Positions 33,523-45,786 of a DNA stretch of 64,000 bases are shown piece after piece. The DNA comes from Arthrobacter sp. E3 (GTDB taxonomy: Bacteria > Actinomycetota > Actinomycetes > Actinomycetales > Micrococcaceae), in assembly GCF_017353415.1 (NCBI RefSeq), contig NZ_JAFMPX010000002.1, forward strand, positions 1 to 64,000. Reading direction: 5' to 3'. A program made the translations under genes and the position numbers. Numbering within the stretch: the stretch's first letter is position 1; every line of letters starts with the position of its first letter. The notes beneath the pieces were generated by a model. The model searched no databases. It had not been told where the DNA came from and saw only the letters and a list, made by a program, of their open reading frames with translations.

Positions 33523-36500
33523 TTGGTCGCCTCGAGCACCTCTAATGTAAATAACGCTGCAACCGCTATCGATTCAAACAGCACCGATGGTGCGAAGAGT
33601 CGCCTCTCATTCGCAAAGATTCATGAGCCGCTTGACGTGCCGAATCTGCTTGCACTCCAGACCGAGAGCTTTGACTGGCTCGTAGGTAATGGGCGCTGGC
33701 AGGACCGCATGCAGACCGCCGTGAATGCTGGCGATGACAGTGTGGCCGTCACATCCGGTCTGTCCGACATCTTTGAAGAAATCTCTCCCATTGAGGATTT
33801 CCAGGGCACCATGTCCCTGTCCTTCACGGAGCCGGAATTCTCTGACCCCAAGTTCACCGTTGACGAGTGCAAGGACCGCGACGCCACATACGCCGCGCCG
33901 TTGTATGTCAAGGCCGAGTTCATGAACAACTTGACCGGTGAAATCAAGCAACAGACCGTCTTCATGGGCGATTTCCCGCTCATGACCAACAAGGGCACCT
34001 TCGTCATCAACGGCACCGAGCGTGTTGTTGTTTCGCAGCTGGTCCGTTCACCGGGTGCTTACTTTGAGCGTACCGCGGACAAGACCAGTGACAAGGAAAT
34101 CTTCACCGCCAAGATCATCCCCTCGCGTGGTGCATGGTTTGAGCTGGAGATTGACAAGCGCGACCAGGTCGGCGTCCGCCTCGACCGCAAGCGCAAGCAG
34201 TCCGTCACTGTTCTGCTGAAGGCCCTCGGCTGGACCGAAGGCCAGATCTTGGAAGAGTTCGGCGAGTTCGACTCGATCCGCGCCACCTTGGAAAAGGATG
34301 CCACCACCGGCCGTGAAGATGCCCTCCTGGACATCTACCGCAAGCTGCGCCCGGGTGAGCCGCCCACCGTTGACGCTGCCGATGCATTGCTGCACAACCT
34401 GTACTTCAACTCCAAGCGCTACGATCTGGCCAAGGTTGGCCGTTACAAGATCAACCGCAAGCTTGGCATTGACCTGCCGTTGAGCGACCCCAACGCCTCG
34501 GTGCTCAGTGTCGACGACATCGTCGCCATGATCAAGTACCTTGTAGCCCTGCATGCAGGCAACAAGACCACCAAGGGCACCCGCGACGGCGCCGAGGTTG
34601 ACTTGCGCGTTGACGTCGATGACATTGACCACTTCGGCAACCGCCGCATCCGCGCGGTTGGCGAGCTCATCGAGAACCAGGTCCGCACGGGCCTTTCCCG
34701 CATGGAGCGCGTTGTCCGTGAGCGCATGACCACTCAGGACGTCGAAGCGATCACGCCGCAGACCCTGATCAACATCCGTCCCGTTGTGGCTGCCATCAAG
34801 GAGTTCTTCGGAACTTCCCAGCTCTCACAGTTCATGGATCAGAACAACCCGCTGGCCGGTCTGACGCACAAGCGCCGCCTGTCCGCTCTGGGCCCGGGCG
34901 GCTTGTCCCGTGACCGTGCAGGCATGGAAGTTCGAGACGTTCACCCGTCGCACTACGGCCGTATGTGCCCCATTGAAACCCCTGAAGGCCCGAACATTGG
35001 CCTTATTGGTTCTTTGGCTTCCTACGGACGCATCAACCCGTTCGGTTTCATCGAGACGCCGTACCGCCGTGTCAAGGACGGCTTCGTTTCCGACGAAGTT
35101 GACTACCTGACGGCTGACGACGAGATGGAAGTTGTTATCGCCCAGGCCAACGCGCCGCTCGATGCCAACAACCACTTCGAGGAAGAATCCGTTCTGGTCC
35201 GCCAGCGCGGTGGTGGCGGCGAGCCTGTCCTGATCCCGGCCGACGAGGTCGAGTACATGGACGTATCCCCGCGACAGATGGTGTCCGTGGCAACCGCCCT
35301 GATTCCGTTCCTCGAGCACGATGACGCCAACCGCGCCCTGATGGGTGCGAACATGCAGCGTCAGGCCGTTCCGCTGGTCCGTTCAGAGGCCCCGTTTGTG
35401 GGTACCGGCATGGAGCGCGCGACTGCCGTTGACGCCGGAGACGTTGTCATCGCCAAGAAGGCCGGTGTGGTTTCGGAAGTTTCCGCCGACGTCGTGGTCA
35501 TGTTGAACGACGACGGCACGGAGATCAGCTACCCGATCGCCAAGTACCAGCGTTCAAACCAGGGAACGGCCTACAACCAGCGTGTTCTGGCCTCAGAGGG
35601 CCAGCGCCTGGAAGTTGGCGGGATCATCGCTGACGGTCCGGCAACGGACATGGGCGAGCTTGCCTTGGGCAAGAACCTGCTGGTGGCCTTCATGTCCTGG
35701 GAAGGCCACAACTACGAGGATGCCATCATTCTTTCGCAGCGCATTGTTGCTGAAGACGTGCTGTCTTCCATCCACATCGAAGAGCATGAGATCGACGCCC
35801 GCGACACGAAGCTTGGTGCTGAGGAAATTACCCGGGACATCCCGAACGTTTCCGAGGAAATCCTGGCCGGCTTGGACGAGCGCGGCATCATCCACATCGG
35901 TGCCGAGGTTGAAGCCGGCGACATCCTGGTTGGCAAGGTCACCCCCAAGGGTGAAACCGAACTGACTCCGGAGGAGCGCCTGCTCCGTGCCATCTTCGGT
36001 GAGAAGAGCCGTGAAGTTCGCGACACGTCCTTGAAGGTTCCGCACGGCGAGTCCGGAACCGTCATCGGCGTCCGTGTCTTTGACCGCGATTCCGAAGATG
36101 ACCTGCCCCCCGGCGTCAACCAGCTGGTGCGCGTCTACGTTGCCAACAAGCGCAAGATCACCGACGGTGACAAGCTTGCCGGCCGTCACGGCAACAAGGG
36201 TGTTATTTCCAAGATCCTCCCGATCGAAGACATGCCCTTCCTTGCTGACGGCACGCCCGTTGACATCGTGTTGAACCCGCTGGGTGTTCCTGGCCGCATG
36301 AACGTTGGCCAGGTACTGGAAATTCACCTTGGGTGGGTTGCCAAGACCGGCTGGAAGGTTGAGGGCGAGCCGGACTGGATCCAGAACCTTCCCAACCTGC
36401 CACGCGAATCCGGTCAAACGAAGGTTGCCACTCCGGTGTTCGACGGTGCCCGTGACTCGGAAATCACCGGCCTGCTCGATTCCACCAATGTGACCCGCGA

Positions 36501-37041
36501 CGGCGAACGCCTGATCGATTCCAGCGGTAAGACACGCCTGTTCGACGGTCGCTCCGGCGAGCCGTTCCCGGACCCGGTTTCGGTGGGCTACATGTACATC
36601 TTGAAGCTCCACCACTTGGTGGATGACAAGATTCACGCCCGCTCCACCGGACCGTACTCCATGATCACCCAGCAGCCCTTGGGCGGTAAGGCCCAGTTCG
36701 GTGGCCAGCGCTTTGGTGAGATGGAAGTTTGGGCCCTTGAAGCGTACGGTGCTGCCTACACGCTGCAGGAATTGCTGACGATCAAGTCCGATGACATCCA
36801 CGGCCGCGTGAAGGTTTACGAAGCCATCGTCAAGGGCGAGAACATCCCGGAACCGGGAATCCCGGAATCGTTCAAGGTTCTGATCAAGGAAATGCAGTCG
36901 CTGTGCCTGAACGTGGAAGTCCTTTCCGCAGACGGTGCCACGATTGAGATGCGTGACTCGGATGAAGAAGTCTTCCGGGCCGCGGAGGAGTTGGGCATCG
37001 ACCTGTCACGGGCCGAGCCGAACTCTGTCGAAGAAGTTTAG
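33523..37041 (+). CDS. rpoB: RNA polymerase beta subunit
   Basis: The 1172-residue catalytic subunit of RNA polymerase. I take the TTG at 33523 ([16 protein letters not shown] six bases upstream) rather than the GTG at 33508. The rifampicin pocket is intact and wild type: [19 protein letters not shown], then [20 protein letters not shown], with the Asp (FMDQ), His (THKRR) and Ser (RLSAL) positions that mutate in resistance all unchanged. Catalytic-region blocks [20 protein letters not shown] and the C-terminal [24 protein letters not shown] are present. rpoC follows after 99 bases. Confidence 0.98.
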   Translation: MVASSTSNVNNAATAIDSNSTDGAKSRLSFAKIHEPLDVPNLLALQTESFDWLVGNGRWQDRMQTAVNAGDDSVAVTSGLSDIFEEISPIEDFQGTMSLSFTEPEFSDPKFTVDECKDRDATYAAPLYVKAEFMNNLTGEIKQQTVFMGDFPLMTNKGTFVINGTERVVVSQLVRSPGAYFERTADKTSDKEIFTAKIIPSRGAWFELEIDKRDQVGVRLDRKRKQSVTVLLKALGWTEGQILEEFGEFDSIRATLEKDATTGREDALLDIYRKLRPGEPPTVDAADALLHNLYFNSKRYDLAKVGRYKINRKLGIDLPLSDPNASVLSVDDIVAMIKYLVALHAGNKTTKGTRDGAEVDLRVDVDDIDHFGNRRIRAVGELIENQVRTGLSRMERVVRERMTTQDVEAITPQTLINIRPVVAAIKEFFGTSQLSQFMDQNNPLAGLTHKRRLSALGPGGLSRDRAGMEVRDVHPSHYGRMCPIETPEGPNIGLIGSLASYGRINPFGFIETPYRRVKDGFVSDEVDYLTADDEMEVVIAQANAPLDANNHFEEESVLVRQRGGGGEPVLIPADEVEYMDVSPRQMVSVATALIPFLEHDDANRALMGANMQRQAVPLVRSEAPFVGTGMERATAVDAGDVVIAKKAGVVSEVSADVVVMLNDDGTEISYPIAKYQRSNQGTAYNQRVLASEGQRLEVGGIIADGPATDMGELALGKNLLVAFMSWEGHNYEDAIILSQRIVAEDVLSSIHIEEHEIDARDTKLGAEEITRDIPNVSEEILAGLDERGIIHIGAEVEAGDILVGKVTPKGETELTPEERLLRAIFGEKSREVRDTSLKVPHGESGTVIGVRVFDRDSEDDLPPGVNQLVRVYVANKRKITDGDKLAGRHGNKGVISKILPIEDMPFLADGTPVDIVLNPLGVPGRMNVGQVLEIHLGWVAKTGWKVEGEPDWIQNLPNLPRESGQTKVATPVFDGARDSEITGLLDSTNVTRDGERLIDSSGKTRLFDGRSGEPFPDPVSVGYMYILKLHHLVDDKIHARSTGPYSMITQQPLGGKAQFGGQRFGEMEVWALEAYGAAYTLQELLTIKSDDIHGRVKVYEAIVKGENIPEPGIPESFKVLIKEMQSLCLNVEVLSADGATIEMRDSDEEVFRAAEELGIDLSRAEPNSVEEV

Positions 37042-37140
37042 TGAGTCGGCGGCGGCCAACCCACCGCCGTCGAACATTCACTTCTTCCCGTACCCCGCCT
37101 AGACATTCAGACTTAGAGAATTAGAGAGAACAGGACCCAT

Positions 37141-40100
37141 ATGTCCAGCGAATCCTCCTTCGGCAGTATGCAGATTGGCCTGGCCACCGCGACAGATATT
37201 CGCGACTGGAGCCACGGCGAAGTCAAGAAGCCGGAAACTATTAACTACCGCACGCTCAAGCCGGAAAAAGACGGCCTGTTCTGCGAGAAGATCTTTGGAC
37301 CTTCACGCGACTGGGAATGCTACTGCGGCAAGTACAAGCGCGTGCGCTTCAAGGGCATCATCTGTGAGCGTTGTGGCGTTGAAGTCACCCGCGCTAAGGT
37401 GCGCCGTGAGCGCATGGGCCACATTGAGCTGGCAGCACCCGTCACGCACATCTGGTACTTCAAGGGCGTCCCCTCGCGCTTGGGTTACCTCTTGGATCTG
37501 GCGCCGAAGGACCTTGAAAAGGTTATCTACTTCGCCGCTTACATGATCACCAGTGTTGACGACGAAGCCCGCCATGCTGAACTGCCGAACCTTCAGGTCG
37601 AGCACGACCTTGAGAAGAAGCAGATGGTGGACACTCGTGACAGCGACATCGCCACGATTGCCCGCAATCTTGAAGGTGAGATTGCACGCCTGGAAGGCGA
37701 AGGCGCCAAGGCCAGCGACAAGAAGAAGGCCCGCGACTCCGCGGACCGTCAGATGGCGAACGTGCGTAAGCGCGCCGACGCTGACATTGACCGCCTCGAG
37801 CAGGTTTGGGACCGTTTCAAGGCCCTGAAGGTTGCCGATCTTGAAGGCGACGAAGCCCTGTACCGCGAATTGCGTGACCGCTACGGCATGTTCTTCGAAG
37901 GTGCCATGGGTGCCGAAGCCATCAAGAGCCGCCTTGAGACCTTTGACATGGCCGGTGAAGCGGAGATCCTTCGCGACATCATCGCCAACGGCAAGGGCCA
38001 GCGCAAGACGCGTGCCCTGAAGCGCCTGAAGGTCGTCAACGCATTCCTGACAACCAACAACAGCCCGCTGGGCATGGTCCTGGACGCCGTCCCGGTCATC
38101 CCGCCGGAACTGCGCCCCATGGTTCAGCTCGACGGTGGCCGTTTCGCCACCTCGGACTTGAACGATTTGTACCGTCGTGTGATCAACCGCAACAACCGGC
38201 TCAAGCGCCTGCTTGACTTGGGTGCTCCGGAGATCATTGTCAACAACGAAAAGCGCATGCTGCAGGAAGCTGTGGACTCGCTGTTCGACAACGGCCGTCG
38301 TGGCCGTCCCGTCACTGGGCCGGGTAACCGTCCGTTGAAGTCCCTCTCTGACATGCTCAAGGGCAAGCAGGGTCGTTTCCGCCAGAACCTTCTGGGAAAG
38401 CGCGTTGACTACTCGGGCCGTTCGGTTATTGTCGTTGGCCCCCAGCTTAAGCTGCACCAGTGTGGTCTGCCCAAGCAGATGGCTCTGGAACTCTTCAAGC
38501 CGTTCGTAATGAAGCGCCTGGTTGACCTGAACCATGCCCAGAACATCAAGAGCGCTAAGCGTATGGTGGAGCGTTTCCGTCCCCAGGTGTGGGATGTTCT
38601 CGAAGAAATCATCACCGAACACCCGGTGTTGCTGAACCGTGCACCAACCCTGCACCGTTTGGGTATTCAGGCGTTCGAGCCGCAGCTTGTTGAAGGTAAG
38701 GCAATTCAGCTTCACCCGCTGGTTTGTGGTGCTTTCAACGCTGACTTCGACGGCGACCAGATGGCAGTTCACCTGCCGCTGAGCCCCGAGGCACAGGCTG
38801 AGGCCCGTATCCTGATGCTGTCCTCGAACAACATCTTGAAGCCTTCCGATGGACGCCCCGTGACCTTGCCGTCACAGGATATGATCATCGGCCTGTACCA
38901 CTTGACCACCAAGCGTGAAGGTTCTGTCGGCGAAGGCCGTGTGTTCTCCACTTCGGCTGAGGCTGTCATGGCCTACGACGCCGGTGAGCTGCACTTGAAC
39001 TCACAGGTCAAGATCCGCTTGAAGAATTTCATTCCCGGCGCTGAGCGCAAGGGCCCGGAAGGCTTCGAGGCAGGCAACTCTGCCATCATCGACACGTCGC
39101 TGGGACAGGTCATCTTCAATGACACCCTGCCTGCCGACTACCCGTGGGTTGAAGCAGTTGCAGACAAGGGACAGCTCTCCGAGATCGTCAACGACCTCGC
39201 CGAGCGCTACCCCAAGGTTGTTGTGGCAGCCACACTGGATAACCTGAAGGATGCCGGTTTCTACTGGGCAACCCGATCAGGCATCACAGTTGCCATCTCC
39301 GACATCGAGGTGCCGAAGTCAAAACCGGCCATCCTTGAAAGCTACGAGGTCAAGGCCGCCAAGGTCCAGGCCCAGTACGACAAGGGTTTGATTGCTGACG
39401 ATGAGCGCCGCCAGGAGCTCATTGACATCTGGAACCAGGCCACCAACGAGATTGCTGAGTCGATGCGGGCATCATTTGCCGCGTCCAACACGATCAACCG
39501 GATGGTTTCTTCAGGTGCCCGTGGTAACTGGATGCAGGTTCGCCAGATAGCCGGTATCCGTGGCCTTGTGGCCAACCCCAAGGGTGAAATTATTCCTCGC
39601 CCGATCAAGTCCTCCTACCGTGAGGGCCTGTCGGTTCTGGAATACTTCATTGCCACCCACGGTGCCCGTAAGGGTCTGGCTGACACAGCTCTACGTACGG
39701 CAAACTCCGGTTACCTGACCCGTCGCCTCGTCGACGTGTCACAGGATGTCATTGTTCGTGAAGACGACTGTGGCACTGAGCGTGGACTGACCCTGCCGAT
39801 CGCAGTGGTCAACGCCATGGGCGAGATCGTGTTGCATGAGGAAGTCGAGAACAGCGTTTACGCCCGTACCTTGGCTTCCGAGGTCCTCGACTCCAGCGGC
39901 AACGTACTCGCCGCTGCCGGCGACGATGTTGGAGACGTCCTCATTGCCAAGTTGTTCGCAGCCGGCATTGAGGAGATCAAGGTCCGTTCAGTACTCACCT
40001 GTGAGTCAACTGTTGGTACTTGCGCGCTTTGCTATGGCCGTTCCTTGGCCACCGGAAAAACCGTGGACATCGGTGAGGCCGTAGGCATTATCGCCGCACA

Positions 40101-41043
40101 GTCCATTGGTGAGCCCGGCACGCAGCTGACCATGCGTACCTTCCACACCGGTGGTGCAGTTTCGGCCAGCCGTGGCGAGGACATCACCCAGGGTCTGCCC
40201 CGTATCCAGGAGCTGTTCGAAGCACGCACCCCCAAGGGTGTCGCTCCGATCGCAGAAGCTGCCGGTCGCATCAACATTGATGAGTCCGAGAAGACCATGC
40301 GTTTGATCCTGACGCCGGACGACGGCACCGAGGAGATCGCTTACCCGGTTCTGCGGCGTGCACGTCTGCAGGTTGCTGACGGAGAGCATGTTGAAGTTGG
40401 ACAGAAGCTCATTGTGGGTGCGGTTGACCCCAAGCAGGTTCTGCGTATCCTCGGCCCGCGCGCCGCTCAGAAGCACCTCGTTGAGGAAGTTCAGCGCGTA
40501 TACCGCAGCCAGGGTGTGGGTATCCACGACAAGCACGTCGAGGTTATTGTCCGCCAGATGCTTCGCCGCGTCACGGTCATCGAGTCCGGCGACTCGAAGC
40601 TGCTGCCGGGCGAGCTTGCCGAGCGCGGCCGCTTCGAGACGGAAAACCGTCGCGTTGTGTCCGAGGGCAAGAAGCCTGCATCAGGCCGTAACGAGCTGAT
40701 GGGTATCACCAAGGCCTCCTTGGCTACCGAGTCGTGGCTCTCCGCTGCATCCTTCCAGGAAACCACCCGCGTTCTGACGCAGGCGGCCATGGAAGGGAAG
40801 TCGGACCCGTTGTTGGGTCTGAAGGAGAACGTGATCATCGGTAAGTTGATCCCCGCCGGCACCGGCCTTCCGCGCTACACCAACGTCACGGTGGAGCCCA
40901 CGGAAGAAGCCAAAGCCAACCTGTTCACCGGTCCGAGCGCATTCAGCGACTTTGACTACGTGGGCGGCGTAGGAGAACTGGGCGCCGAGTTCCGTGCCAT
41001 CCCCCTGGATGACTACGACTTGGGCACCAACTTCTCCGGCTAG
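37141..41043 (+). CDS. rpoC: RNA polymerase beta-prime subunit
   Basis: The 1300-residue subunit carries the N-terminal zinc ribbon in [23 protein letters not shown] and the lineage-specific coiled region [15 protein letters not shown]. The double-psi-barrel [31 protein letters not shown] is present, as is the catalytic magnesium motif [16 protein letters not shown]. The bridge-helix region ([10 protein letters not shown]) and trigger-loop region ([61 protein letters not shown], key residues present) are intact. The start ATG has GAGAACAGGA upstream. Confidence 0.98.
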   Translation: MSSESSFGSMQIGLATATDIRDWSHGEVKKPETINYRTLKPEKDGLFCEKIFGPSRDWECYCGKYKRVRFKGIICERCGVEVTRAKVRRERMGHIELAAPVTHIWYFKGVPSRLGYLLDLAPKDLEKVIYFAAYMITSVDDEARHAELPNLQVEHDLEKKQMVDTRDSDIATIARNLEGEIARLEGEGAKASDKKKARDSADRQMANVRKRADADIDRLEQVWDRFKALKVADLEGDEALYRELRDRYGMFFEGAMGAEAIKSRLETFDMAGEAEILRDIIANGKGQRKTRALKRLKVVNAFLTTNNSPLGMVLDAVPVIPPELRPMVQLDGGRFATSDLNDLYRRVINRNNRLKRLLDLGAPEIIVNNEKRMLQEAVDSLFDNGRRGRPVTGPGNRPLKSLSDMLKGKQGRFRQNLLGKRVDYSGRSVIVVGPQLKLHQCGLPKQMALELFKPFVMKRLVDLNHAQNIKSAKRMVERFRPQVWDVLEEIITEHPVLLNRAPTLHRLGIQAFEPQLVEGKAIQLHPLVCGAFNADFDGDQMAVHLPLSPEAQAEARILMLSSNNILKPSDGRPVTLPSQDMIIGLYHLTTKREGSVGEGRVFSTSAEAVMAYDAGELHLNSQVKIRLKNFIPGAERKGPEGFEAGNSAIIDTSLGQVIFNDTLPADYPWVEAVADKGQLSEIVNDLAERYPKVVVAATLDNLKDAGFYWATRSGITVAISDIEVPKSKPAILESYEVKAAKVQAQYDKGLIADDERRQELIDIWNQATNEIAESMRASFAASNTINRMVSSGARGNWMQVRQIAGIRGLVANPKGEIIPRPIKSSYREGLSVLEYFIATHGARKGLADTALRTANSGYLTRRLVDVSQDVIVREDDCGTERGLTLPIAVVNAMGEIVLHEEVENSVYARTLASEVLDSSGNVLAAAGDDVGDVLIAKLFAAGIEEIKVRSVLTCESTVGTCALCYGRSLATGKTVDIGEAVGIIAAQSIGEPGTQLTMRTFHTGGAVSASRGEDITQGLPRIQELFEARTPKGVAPIAEAAGRINIDESEKTMRLILTPDDGTEEIAYPVLRRARLQVADGEHVEVGQKLIVGAVDPKQVLRILGPRAAQKHLVEEVQRVYRSQGVGIHDKHVEVIVRQMLRRVTVIESGDSKLLPGELAERGRFETENRRVVSEGKKPASGRNELMGITKASLATESWLSAASFQETTRVLTQAAMEGKSDPLLGLKENVIIGKLIPAGTGLPRYTNVTVEPTEEAKANLFTGPSAFSDFDYVGGVGELGAEFRAIPLDDYDLGTNFSG

Positions 41044-41115
41044 CACCAAGATAGTGCGATAAGAGGGTTGCCGAAGGTCCCGAACCGAGCTTGCGAGGTT
41101 TGGGAGGCAACGATC

Positions 41116-41156
41116 CGGCGGTTGGCCGGCTTCACTGCGAAGCCAGCCAGCCGCCG
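41116..41156 (+). terminator. Hairpin after rpoC
   Basis: An imperfect 17-18 bp stem combining CGGCGGTTGGC and CGGCTTC with their complements encloses a short ACTGC loop. An outer GTTGCC/GGCAAC pair lies just before it. No T-run follows, so termination may need Rho. Confidence 0.5.
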
Positions 41157-41189
41157 TCGCGCATTTAAGGCACGTTACGCAATCGCCGG

Positions 41190-42179
41190 CTAGCTGTAGT
41201 CCCCGGCCTGCCACTTCTGCCAATCCCAGGTGGTCAGGAACTTTTCCCCGCTTTGCCGGCCCTTGGTGAACAAGTTGCCCTTGTCTTCGGCGGTCAGGTG
41301 GAAGTCGGTGGCCTTGTAAGGGGTGGTATTGACGAAGATCGTTCGCGAGGCTGCCTGTGGATCATTGACATAAGCGCTGTCGTGGGCGCCCATCATGGTG
41401 CCTAGCAGTGACTTGGCTAGTTGGACATTGCTGTTGTTCGGGTTCCAGTCTTCGGTGCGGATCGTCGTCTGGGCGGCAAGCTTCACACCAATGGTGGGCC
41501 AGCGTGAGCCCTGGCCGTCATGCCGGTCAAAGATGCCCATCGGGAAGTTGGAGAGCAGGCCGCCATCGACGCACAGGATTTGGCTGTGCCCGGTCGCCTC
41601 TTGGTTTGCGGTCATCTTCCAGGGCCGAAAAAAGAAGGGGATGGAGGCGGAGGCCCTGATGGCGTCGGCCACAAGCTGTGAATCAGGATCGATTCCCAGC
41701 AGCGGCTGATAGTCCCACGGCAACCGCAACATCAGGCCGCGTGAAACATCGGAGACGACCACCACCAGCTTGTACCGCTGGTTCGGCGGCAGCGCGCTGC
41801 CGGGGTCATCGTCTTTTAGATCCGCCCACGTCCTGACCCCGTGCGCAGATAGCGTCTCGCACAGCCAGTCGTGCATGAAACCACCCTGGAACAGTCCTTC
41901 GTGGAAGAGCAGTCCCGTGGCCTGGCCAACCCCGGGGATGTGGCCCATGAAGCCTGCCTCGTCCTCAAACTGGGAGAAGTCAAGGGCGTCCATGACGCTC
42001 TTGATGTCGGTGGCGCTCATGCCAGCTGACAGAAAACCCGCCACGATGGCGCCGGCTGATGTTCCGGCCACTCGGTGGAATGTGTAGGGGTCGCTGTGCT
42101 CTGCCAGAGCCGTCACCGCCCCGACCAGGCCGGAGCCCTTGACTCCGCCACCTTCAAGGACCAAATCCGCATCAGCCAT
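41190..42179 (-). CDS. Patatin-like phospholipase
   Basis: The 329-residue protein has the three patatin hallmarks: the oxyanion loop GGGVKGSGLVGAV (residues 10-22), the nucleophile elbow GTSAG (Ser41) and the acidic partner DGG (Asp205 in CVDGGLLSNFP). It probably hydrolyses acyl esters of phospholipids. No signal peptide or membrane helix is obvious, and the start is ATG 42179. A longer reading from 42695 crosses the rpsL leader and is rejected. It sits on the opposite strand between rpoC and rpsL. Confidence 0.9.
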   Translation of the reverse strand: MADADLVLEGGGVKGSGLVGAVTALAEHSDPYTFHRVAGTSAGAIVAGFLSAGMSATDIKSVMDALDFSQFEDEAGFMGHIPGVGQATGLLFHEGLFQGGFMHDWLCETLSAHGVRTWADLKDDDPGSALPPNQRYKLVVVVSDVSRGLMLRLPWDYQPLLGIDPDSQLVADAIRASASIPFFFRPWKMTANQEATGHSQILCVDGGLLSNFPMGIFDRHDGQGSRWPTIGVKLAAQTTIRTEDWNPNNSNVQLAKSLLGTMMGAHDSAYVNDPQAASRTIFVNTTPYKATDFHLTAEDKGNLFTKGRQSGEKFLTTWDWQKWQAGDYS

Positions 42180-42591
42180 GATGCACCACGCTTTGCCGCT
42201 CGAACGCCCCGCATGTGAGGCTCTGCAGGCTGTTGATGCGGTCCGCGGGGTCGTGGGGTACTTAGAACATTGCGCCCATGTGCTTTCAGTGTCAAGGCTT
42301 TGGAGCCGTCGATTCGTGTACGGGAACCAAGCCGTGGTAACGTAATAAATAATTGTTAGTGTGGCAGTGGATAAGAGTGTCAGCTTTCCTTCGCTTAGGC
42401 GTGGAAAGTGGATGCGGGTCCGGGTTGTACGGTTCTTGTACAGCAAATGCCACATTTTTGCATGCCTAGGCGCTGTGAAGTCGCCCAGTCTGCGGCTACC
42501 AGTAAACGGCTTTCCCTCAAAGGCAACTTCATTGTGCCGGCAGGGCAAGCGACACGAGAAAACTCTCGAGAAGACAACGGAGAACACGAAA

Positions 42592-42966
42592 GTGCCTACG
42601 ATTAACCAGCTGGTCCGAAAGGGCCGGACACCCAAGGTCACCAAGACCAAGGCTCCCGCATTGAAGGGCAGCCCCATGCGTCGCGGCGTTTGCACGCGCG
42701 TTTACACAACCACCCCGAAGAAGCCGAACTCGGCTTTGCGTAAGGTCGCACGTGTGCGCCTTAACGGTGGCGTGGAAGTCACCGCTTACATCCCCGGTGT
42801 AGGCCACAACCTCCAGGAGCACTCCATCGTGCTTGTTCGTGGAGGCCGTGTTAAGGACCTTCCGGGTGTTCGCTACAAGATCGTCCGCGGCGCATTGGAT
42901 ACCCAGGGCGTTAAGAACCGCAAGCAGGCTCGCAGCCGCTACGGTGCAAAGATGGAGAAGAAGTAA
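42592..42966 (+). CDS. rpsL: 30S ribosomal protein S12
   Basis: S12 sits at the decoding site. The GTG at 42592 gives the standard 124 residues ([21 protein letters not shown] nine bases upstream). The streptomycin-site lysine in [14 protein letters not shown] and the second-site [27 protein letters not shown] are wild type. The 412-base upstream gap contains no gene; it includes a TTGTAC direct repeat near 42426 whose meaning is unclear. Confidence 0.97.
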   Translation: MPTINQLVRKGRTPKVTKTKAPALKGSPMRRGVCTRVYTTTPKKPNSALRKVARVRLNGGVEVTAYIPGVGHNLQEHSIVLVRGGRVKDLPGVRYKIVRGALDTQGVKNRKQARSRYGAKMEKK

Positions 42967-42967
42967 T

Positions 42968-43438
42968 ATGCCTCGCAAGGGTCCGGCCCCTAAGCGGCCG
43001 CTAGTTGTAGATCCCGTATACGGCTCCCCGTTGGTCACGCAGCTGATCAACAAGGTCCTCGTTGACGGCAAGAAGTCAACCGCAGAGCGCATCGTTTACG
43101 GTGCCCTTGAAGGTGTTCGCGAGAAGACCGGTGCTGATCCCGTTGTTGCCTTGAAGAAGGCCATGGAAAACATCAAGCCCAGCCTTGAGGTCAAGTCCCG
43201 CCGTGTTGGTGGCGCCACCTACCAGGTTCCGGTTGAGGTCAAGCCGGGTCGTCAGACGGCTCTGGCTCTTCGCTGGTTGGTTGGTTACTCGAAGGCTCGC
43301 CGCGAGAAGACCATGACCGAGCGTCTGCGCAACGAAGTTCTGGATGCCTCCAACGGTCTTGGTGCCGCTGTCAAGCGTCGTGAAGACACTCACAAGATGG
43401 CAGAGTCCAACAAGGCTTTCGCCCATTACCGCTGGTAA
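42968..43438 (+). CDS. rpsG: 30S ribosomal protein S7
   Basis: S7 nucleates the head of the small subunit. The 156 residues begin [20 protein letters not shown] and include [37 protein letters not shown] and the C-terminal [14 protein letters not shown]. The ATG is one base after the rpsL stop. Confidence 0.97.
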   Translation: MPRKGPAPKRPLVVDPVYGSPLVTQLINKVLVDGKKSTAERIVYGALEGVREKTGADPVVALKKAMENIKPSLEVKSRRVGGATYQVPVEVKPGRQTALALRWLVGYSKARREKTMTERLRNEVLDASNGLGAAVKRREDTHKMAESNKAFAHYRW

Positions 43439-43450
43439 CTAGAGCTATCA

Positions 43451-43479
43451 GGTTGCTGGCGGCGATCCCGCCGGCAACC
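43451..43479 (+). terminator. Hairpin between rpsG and fusA
   Basis: GGTTGCTGGCGG (43451-43462) and CCGCCGGCAACC (43468-43479) pair with one G-U around a CGATC loop. TTCTCGCTC follows rather than a clean T-run, so partial termination is likely. Confidence 0.6.
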
Positions 43480-43510
43480 TTCTCGCTCATCTCTAGAAAA
43501 GGGAGAAACC

Positions 43511-45625
43511 GTGGCACAGGACGTGCTTACAGACCTTAACAAGGTTCGCAATATTGGCATCATGGCTCACATTGATGCTGGCAAGACCACTACAACTGAG
43601 CGCATCCTGTTCTACACGGGTGTGAACCACAAGCTCGGCGAGACGCACGATGGTGCTTCGACGACTGACTGGATGGAACAGGAAAAGGAACGCGGCATCA
43701 CCATCACGAGCGCCGCCGTGACTTGCTTCTGGGACAACAATCAGATCAACATCATTGACACCCCCGGCCACGTTGACTTCACAGTTGAAGTTGAGCGCTC
43801 CTTGCGTGTGCTCGACGGTGCTGTCGCAGTTTTCGACGGCAAGGAAGGCGTGGAGCCGCAGTCTGAGACTGTTTGGCGTCAGGCCGACAAGTACAATGTT
43901 CCGCGCATTTGCTTCGTGAACAAGATGGACAAGCTCGGGGCCGACTTCTACTACACCGTGGACACCATCGTCAGCCGTTTGGGTGCCAAGCCCCTCGTTA
44001 TGCAGTTGCCGATCGGTGCTGAGAGCGAGTTCATCGGTGTCGTCGACCTGCTGTCGATGAAGGCCTTTGTTTGGGCCGGCGACTCCAAGGGTGATGTCAC
44101 CATGGGTGCCAACTACGAAGTCAAGGAGATCCCTGCGGATCTTCAGGAAAAGGCTGAAGAGTACCGTGCCGCCCTTGTTGAGGCCGCTGCTGAGGCTTCA
44201 GAAGAGCTCATGGAGAAGTACCTCGAGGGCGAAGAGCCTTCGATTGCTGAACTCAAAGCTGGCATTCGCAAGCTCACCGTGAACTCGGAGATCTACCCGG
44301 TATTCTGTGGTTCAGCGTTCAAGAACCGCGGCGTGCAGCCTATGCTCGATGCTGTCATCGACTACCTGCCGAACCCGTTGGATGTTGGCGCGATGATCGG
44401 TCACGATCCCCGCAACGAGGAAATTGAGCTCAGCCGCGAGCCCAGCGAGGAAGCGCCGTTCTCGGCACTTGCCTTCAAGATCGCAACGCACCCGTTCTTC
44501 GGCCAGTTGAACTTCATCCGCGTGTACTCCGGCAAGGCAACTCCCGGTACGCAGCTGTTGAACTCAACAAAGCAGAAAAAGGAACGCATTGGTAAGCTCT
44601 TCCAGATGCATGCCAACAAGGAAATGCCGGTAAGTGAGGTCCACGCGGGCCACATCTACGCGGTGATCGGCCTCAAGGACACCACCACCGGGGACACTTT
44701 GTGCGACCCGGCCAACCCGATCGTGCTTGAGTCGATGACCTTCCCCGATCCCGTGATCTTCGTTGCCATCGAGCCGAAGACCAAGGGTGACCAGGAGAAG
44801 CTGTCCACGGCTATCCAGAAACTCTCCGCTGAGGACCCGACGTTTACCGTCAACCTCAACGAGGACACCGGCCAGACCGAAATCGGCGGCATGGGTGAGC
44901 TTCACTTGGACATCCTGGTGGACCGCATGCGTCGCGAATTCAACGTTGAAGCCAACGTTGGCAAGCCGCAGGTTGCTTACCGCGAAACCATCAAGCGCGC
45001 TGTAGCGAAGTTTGACTACACACACAAGAAGCAGACCGGTGGCTCAGGCCAGTTCGCCAAGATCCAGATCGCCATTGCGCCTCTGGATACTGCGGACGGC
45101 GAGCTGTACGAGTTTGAGAATAAAGTCACCGGTGGCCGTGTTCCTCGTGAATACATCCCCAGCGTTGACCAGGGCATCCAGTCCGCACTGCCTGACGGCG
45201 TGCTGGCGGGCTACCCGATGGTTGGCATTAAGGCTACGTTGCTTGACGGCGCGTCCCACGATGTTGACTCTTCCGAAATGGCCTTCAAGATCGCCGGTCG
45301 CATGGCGTTCAAGGAAGCCGCTCGGCAGGCCAACCCGGTTCTGCTTGAACCGTTGATGGAAGTTGAAGTCCGCACCCCTGAGGAATACATGGGTGAAGTA
45401 ATCGGTGACATTAACTCACGTCGTGGCCAGATGCAGTCCATGGAGGACGCAAGCGGTGTCAAGGTCATCAAGGCTCTTGTTCCCTTGTCCGGCATGTTCG
45501 GTTACATCGGCGATCTGCGTTCCAAGACCCAGGGCCGCGCAGTGTACTCGATGAAGTTCGACAGCTACTCTGAGGTTCCGAAGGCAGTAGCCGACGAAAT
45601 CATCCAGAAGGCTCGCGGCGAGTAG
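43511..45625 (+). CDS. fusA: Elongation factor G
   Basis: EF-G drives translocation with GTP. The GTG at 43511 (SD GGGAGAAA) gives 704 residues. The G1 motif [14 protein letters not shown]2-G3 in ITITSAAVT and [17 protein letters not shown], and G4 [12 protein letters not shown] are present, and the domain IV segment [17 protein letters not shown] lies around residue 500. The fusidic-acid switch region shows no obvious change. Confidence 0.97.
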   Translation: MAQDVLTDLNKVRNIGIMAHIDAGKTTTTERILFYTGVNHKLGETHDGASTTDWMEQEKERGITITSAAVTCFWDNNQINIIDTPGHVDFTVEVERSLRVLDGAVAVFDGKEGVEPQSETVWRQADKYNVPRICFVNKMDKLGADFYYTVDTIVSRLGAKPLVMQLPIGAESEFIGVVDLLSMKAFVWAGDSKGDVTMGANYEVKEIPADLQEKAEEYRAALVEAAAEASEELMEKYLEGEEPSIAELKAGIRKLTVNSEIYPVFCGSAFKNRGVQPMLDAVIDYLPNPLDVGAMIGHDPRNEEIELSREPSEEAPFSALAFKIATHPFFGQLNFIRVYSGKATPGTQLLNSTKQKKERIGKLFQMHANKEMPVSEVHAGHIYAVIGLKDTTTGDTLCDPANPIVLESMTFPDPVIFVAIEPKTKGDQEKLSTAIQKLSAEDPTFTVNLNEDTGQTEIGGMGELHLDILVDRMRREFNVEANVGKPQVAYRETIKRAVAKFDYTHKKQTGGSGQFAKIQIAIAPLDTADGELYEFENKVTGGRVPREYIPSVDQGIQSALPDGVLAGYPMVGIKATLLDGASHDVDSSEMAFKIAGRMAFKEAARQANPVLLEPLMEVEVRTPEEYMGEVIGDINSRRGQMQSMEDASGVKVIKALVPLSGMFGYIGDLRSKTQGRAVYSMKFDSYSEVPKAVADEIIQKARGE

Positions 45626-45635
45626 TCGCACTTAG

Positions 45636-45676
45636 CTTGGGCCTGTTGCTGCGCTTTATGCTGTAGCAGGCCCAAG
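45636..45676 (+). terminator. Partial terminator hairpin between fusA and tuf
   Basis: CTTGGGCCTG (45636-45645) pairs with CAGGCCCAAG (45667-45676). Only a weak T-rich stretch follows (AATTTCTTAAAT). A TACTAT at 45717-45722 is a candidate -10 box for a tuf promoter. Confidence 0.5.
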
Positions 45677-45786
45677 CAGCAGTAATTTCTTAAATATCAA
45701 AAGCCCCCAGTAGACTTACTATGGATTTCGGCGACGAATAGCGTTGCTGAGAGTAAGTCATCTGAAAAATGTTCTAGGAGGAACCC

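Noticed and set aside
33254-33550. 98-codon frame in the rpoB leader
   Set aside because: Frame without SD; it runs into rpoB out of phase and covers the candidate promoter.
35593-36801. Large minus-strand open frame opposite rpoB
   Set aside because: It lies wholly antisense to a highly conserved gene and shows no recognisable motif; long antisense frames are expected in GC-rich coding sequence.
37303-38772. 489-codon minus-strand open frame opposite rpoC
   Set aside because: Antisense shadow of rpoC with low-complexity His/Gln/Val content and no domain.
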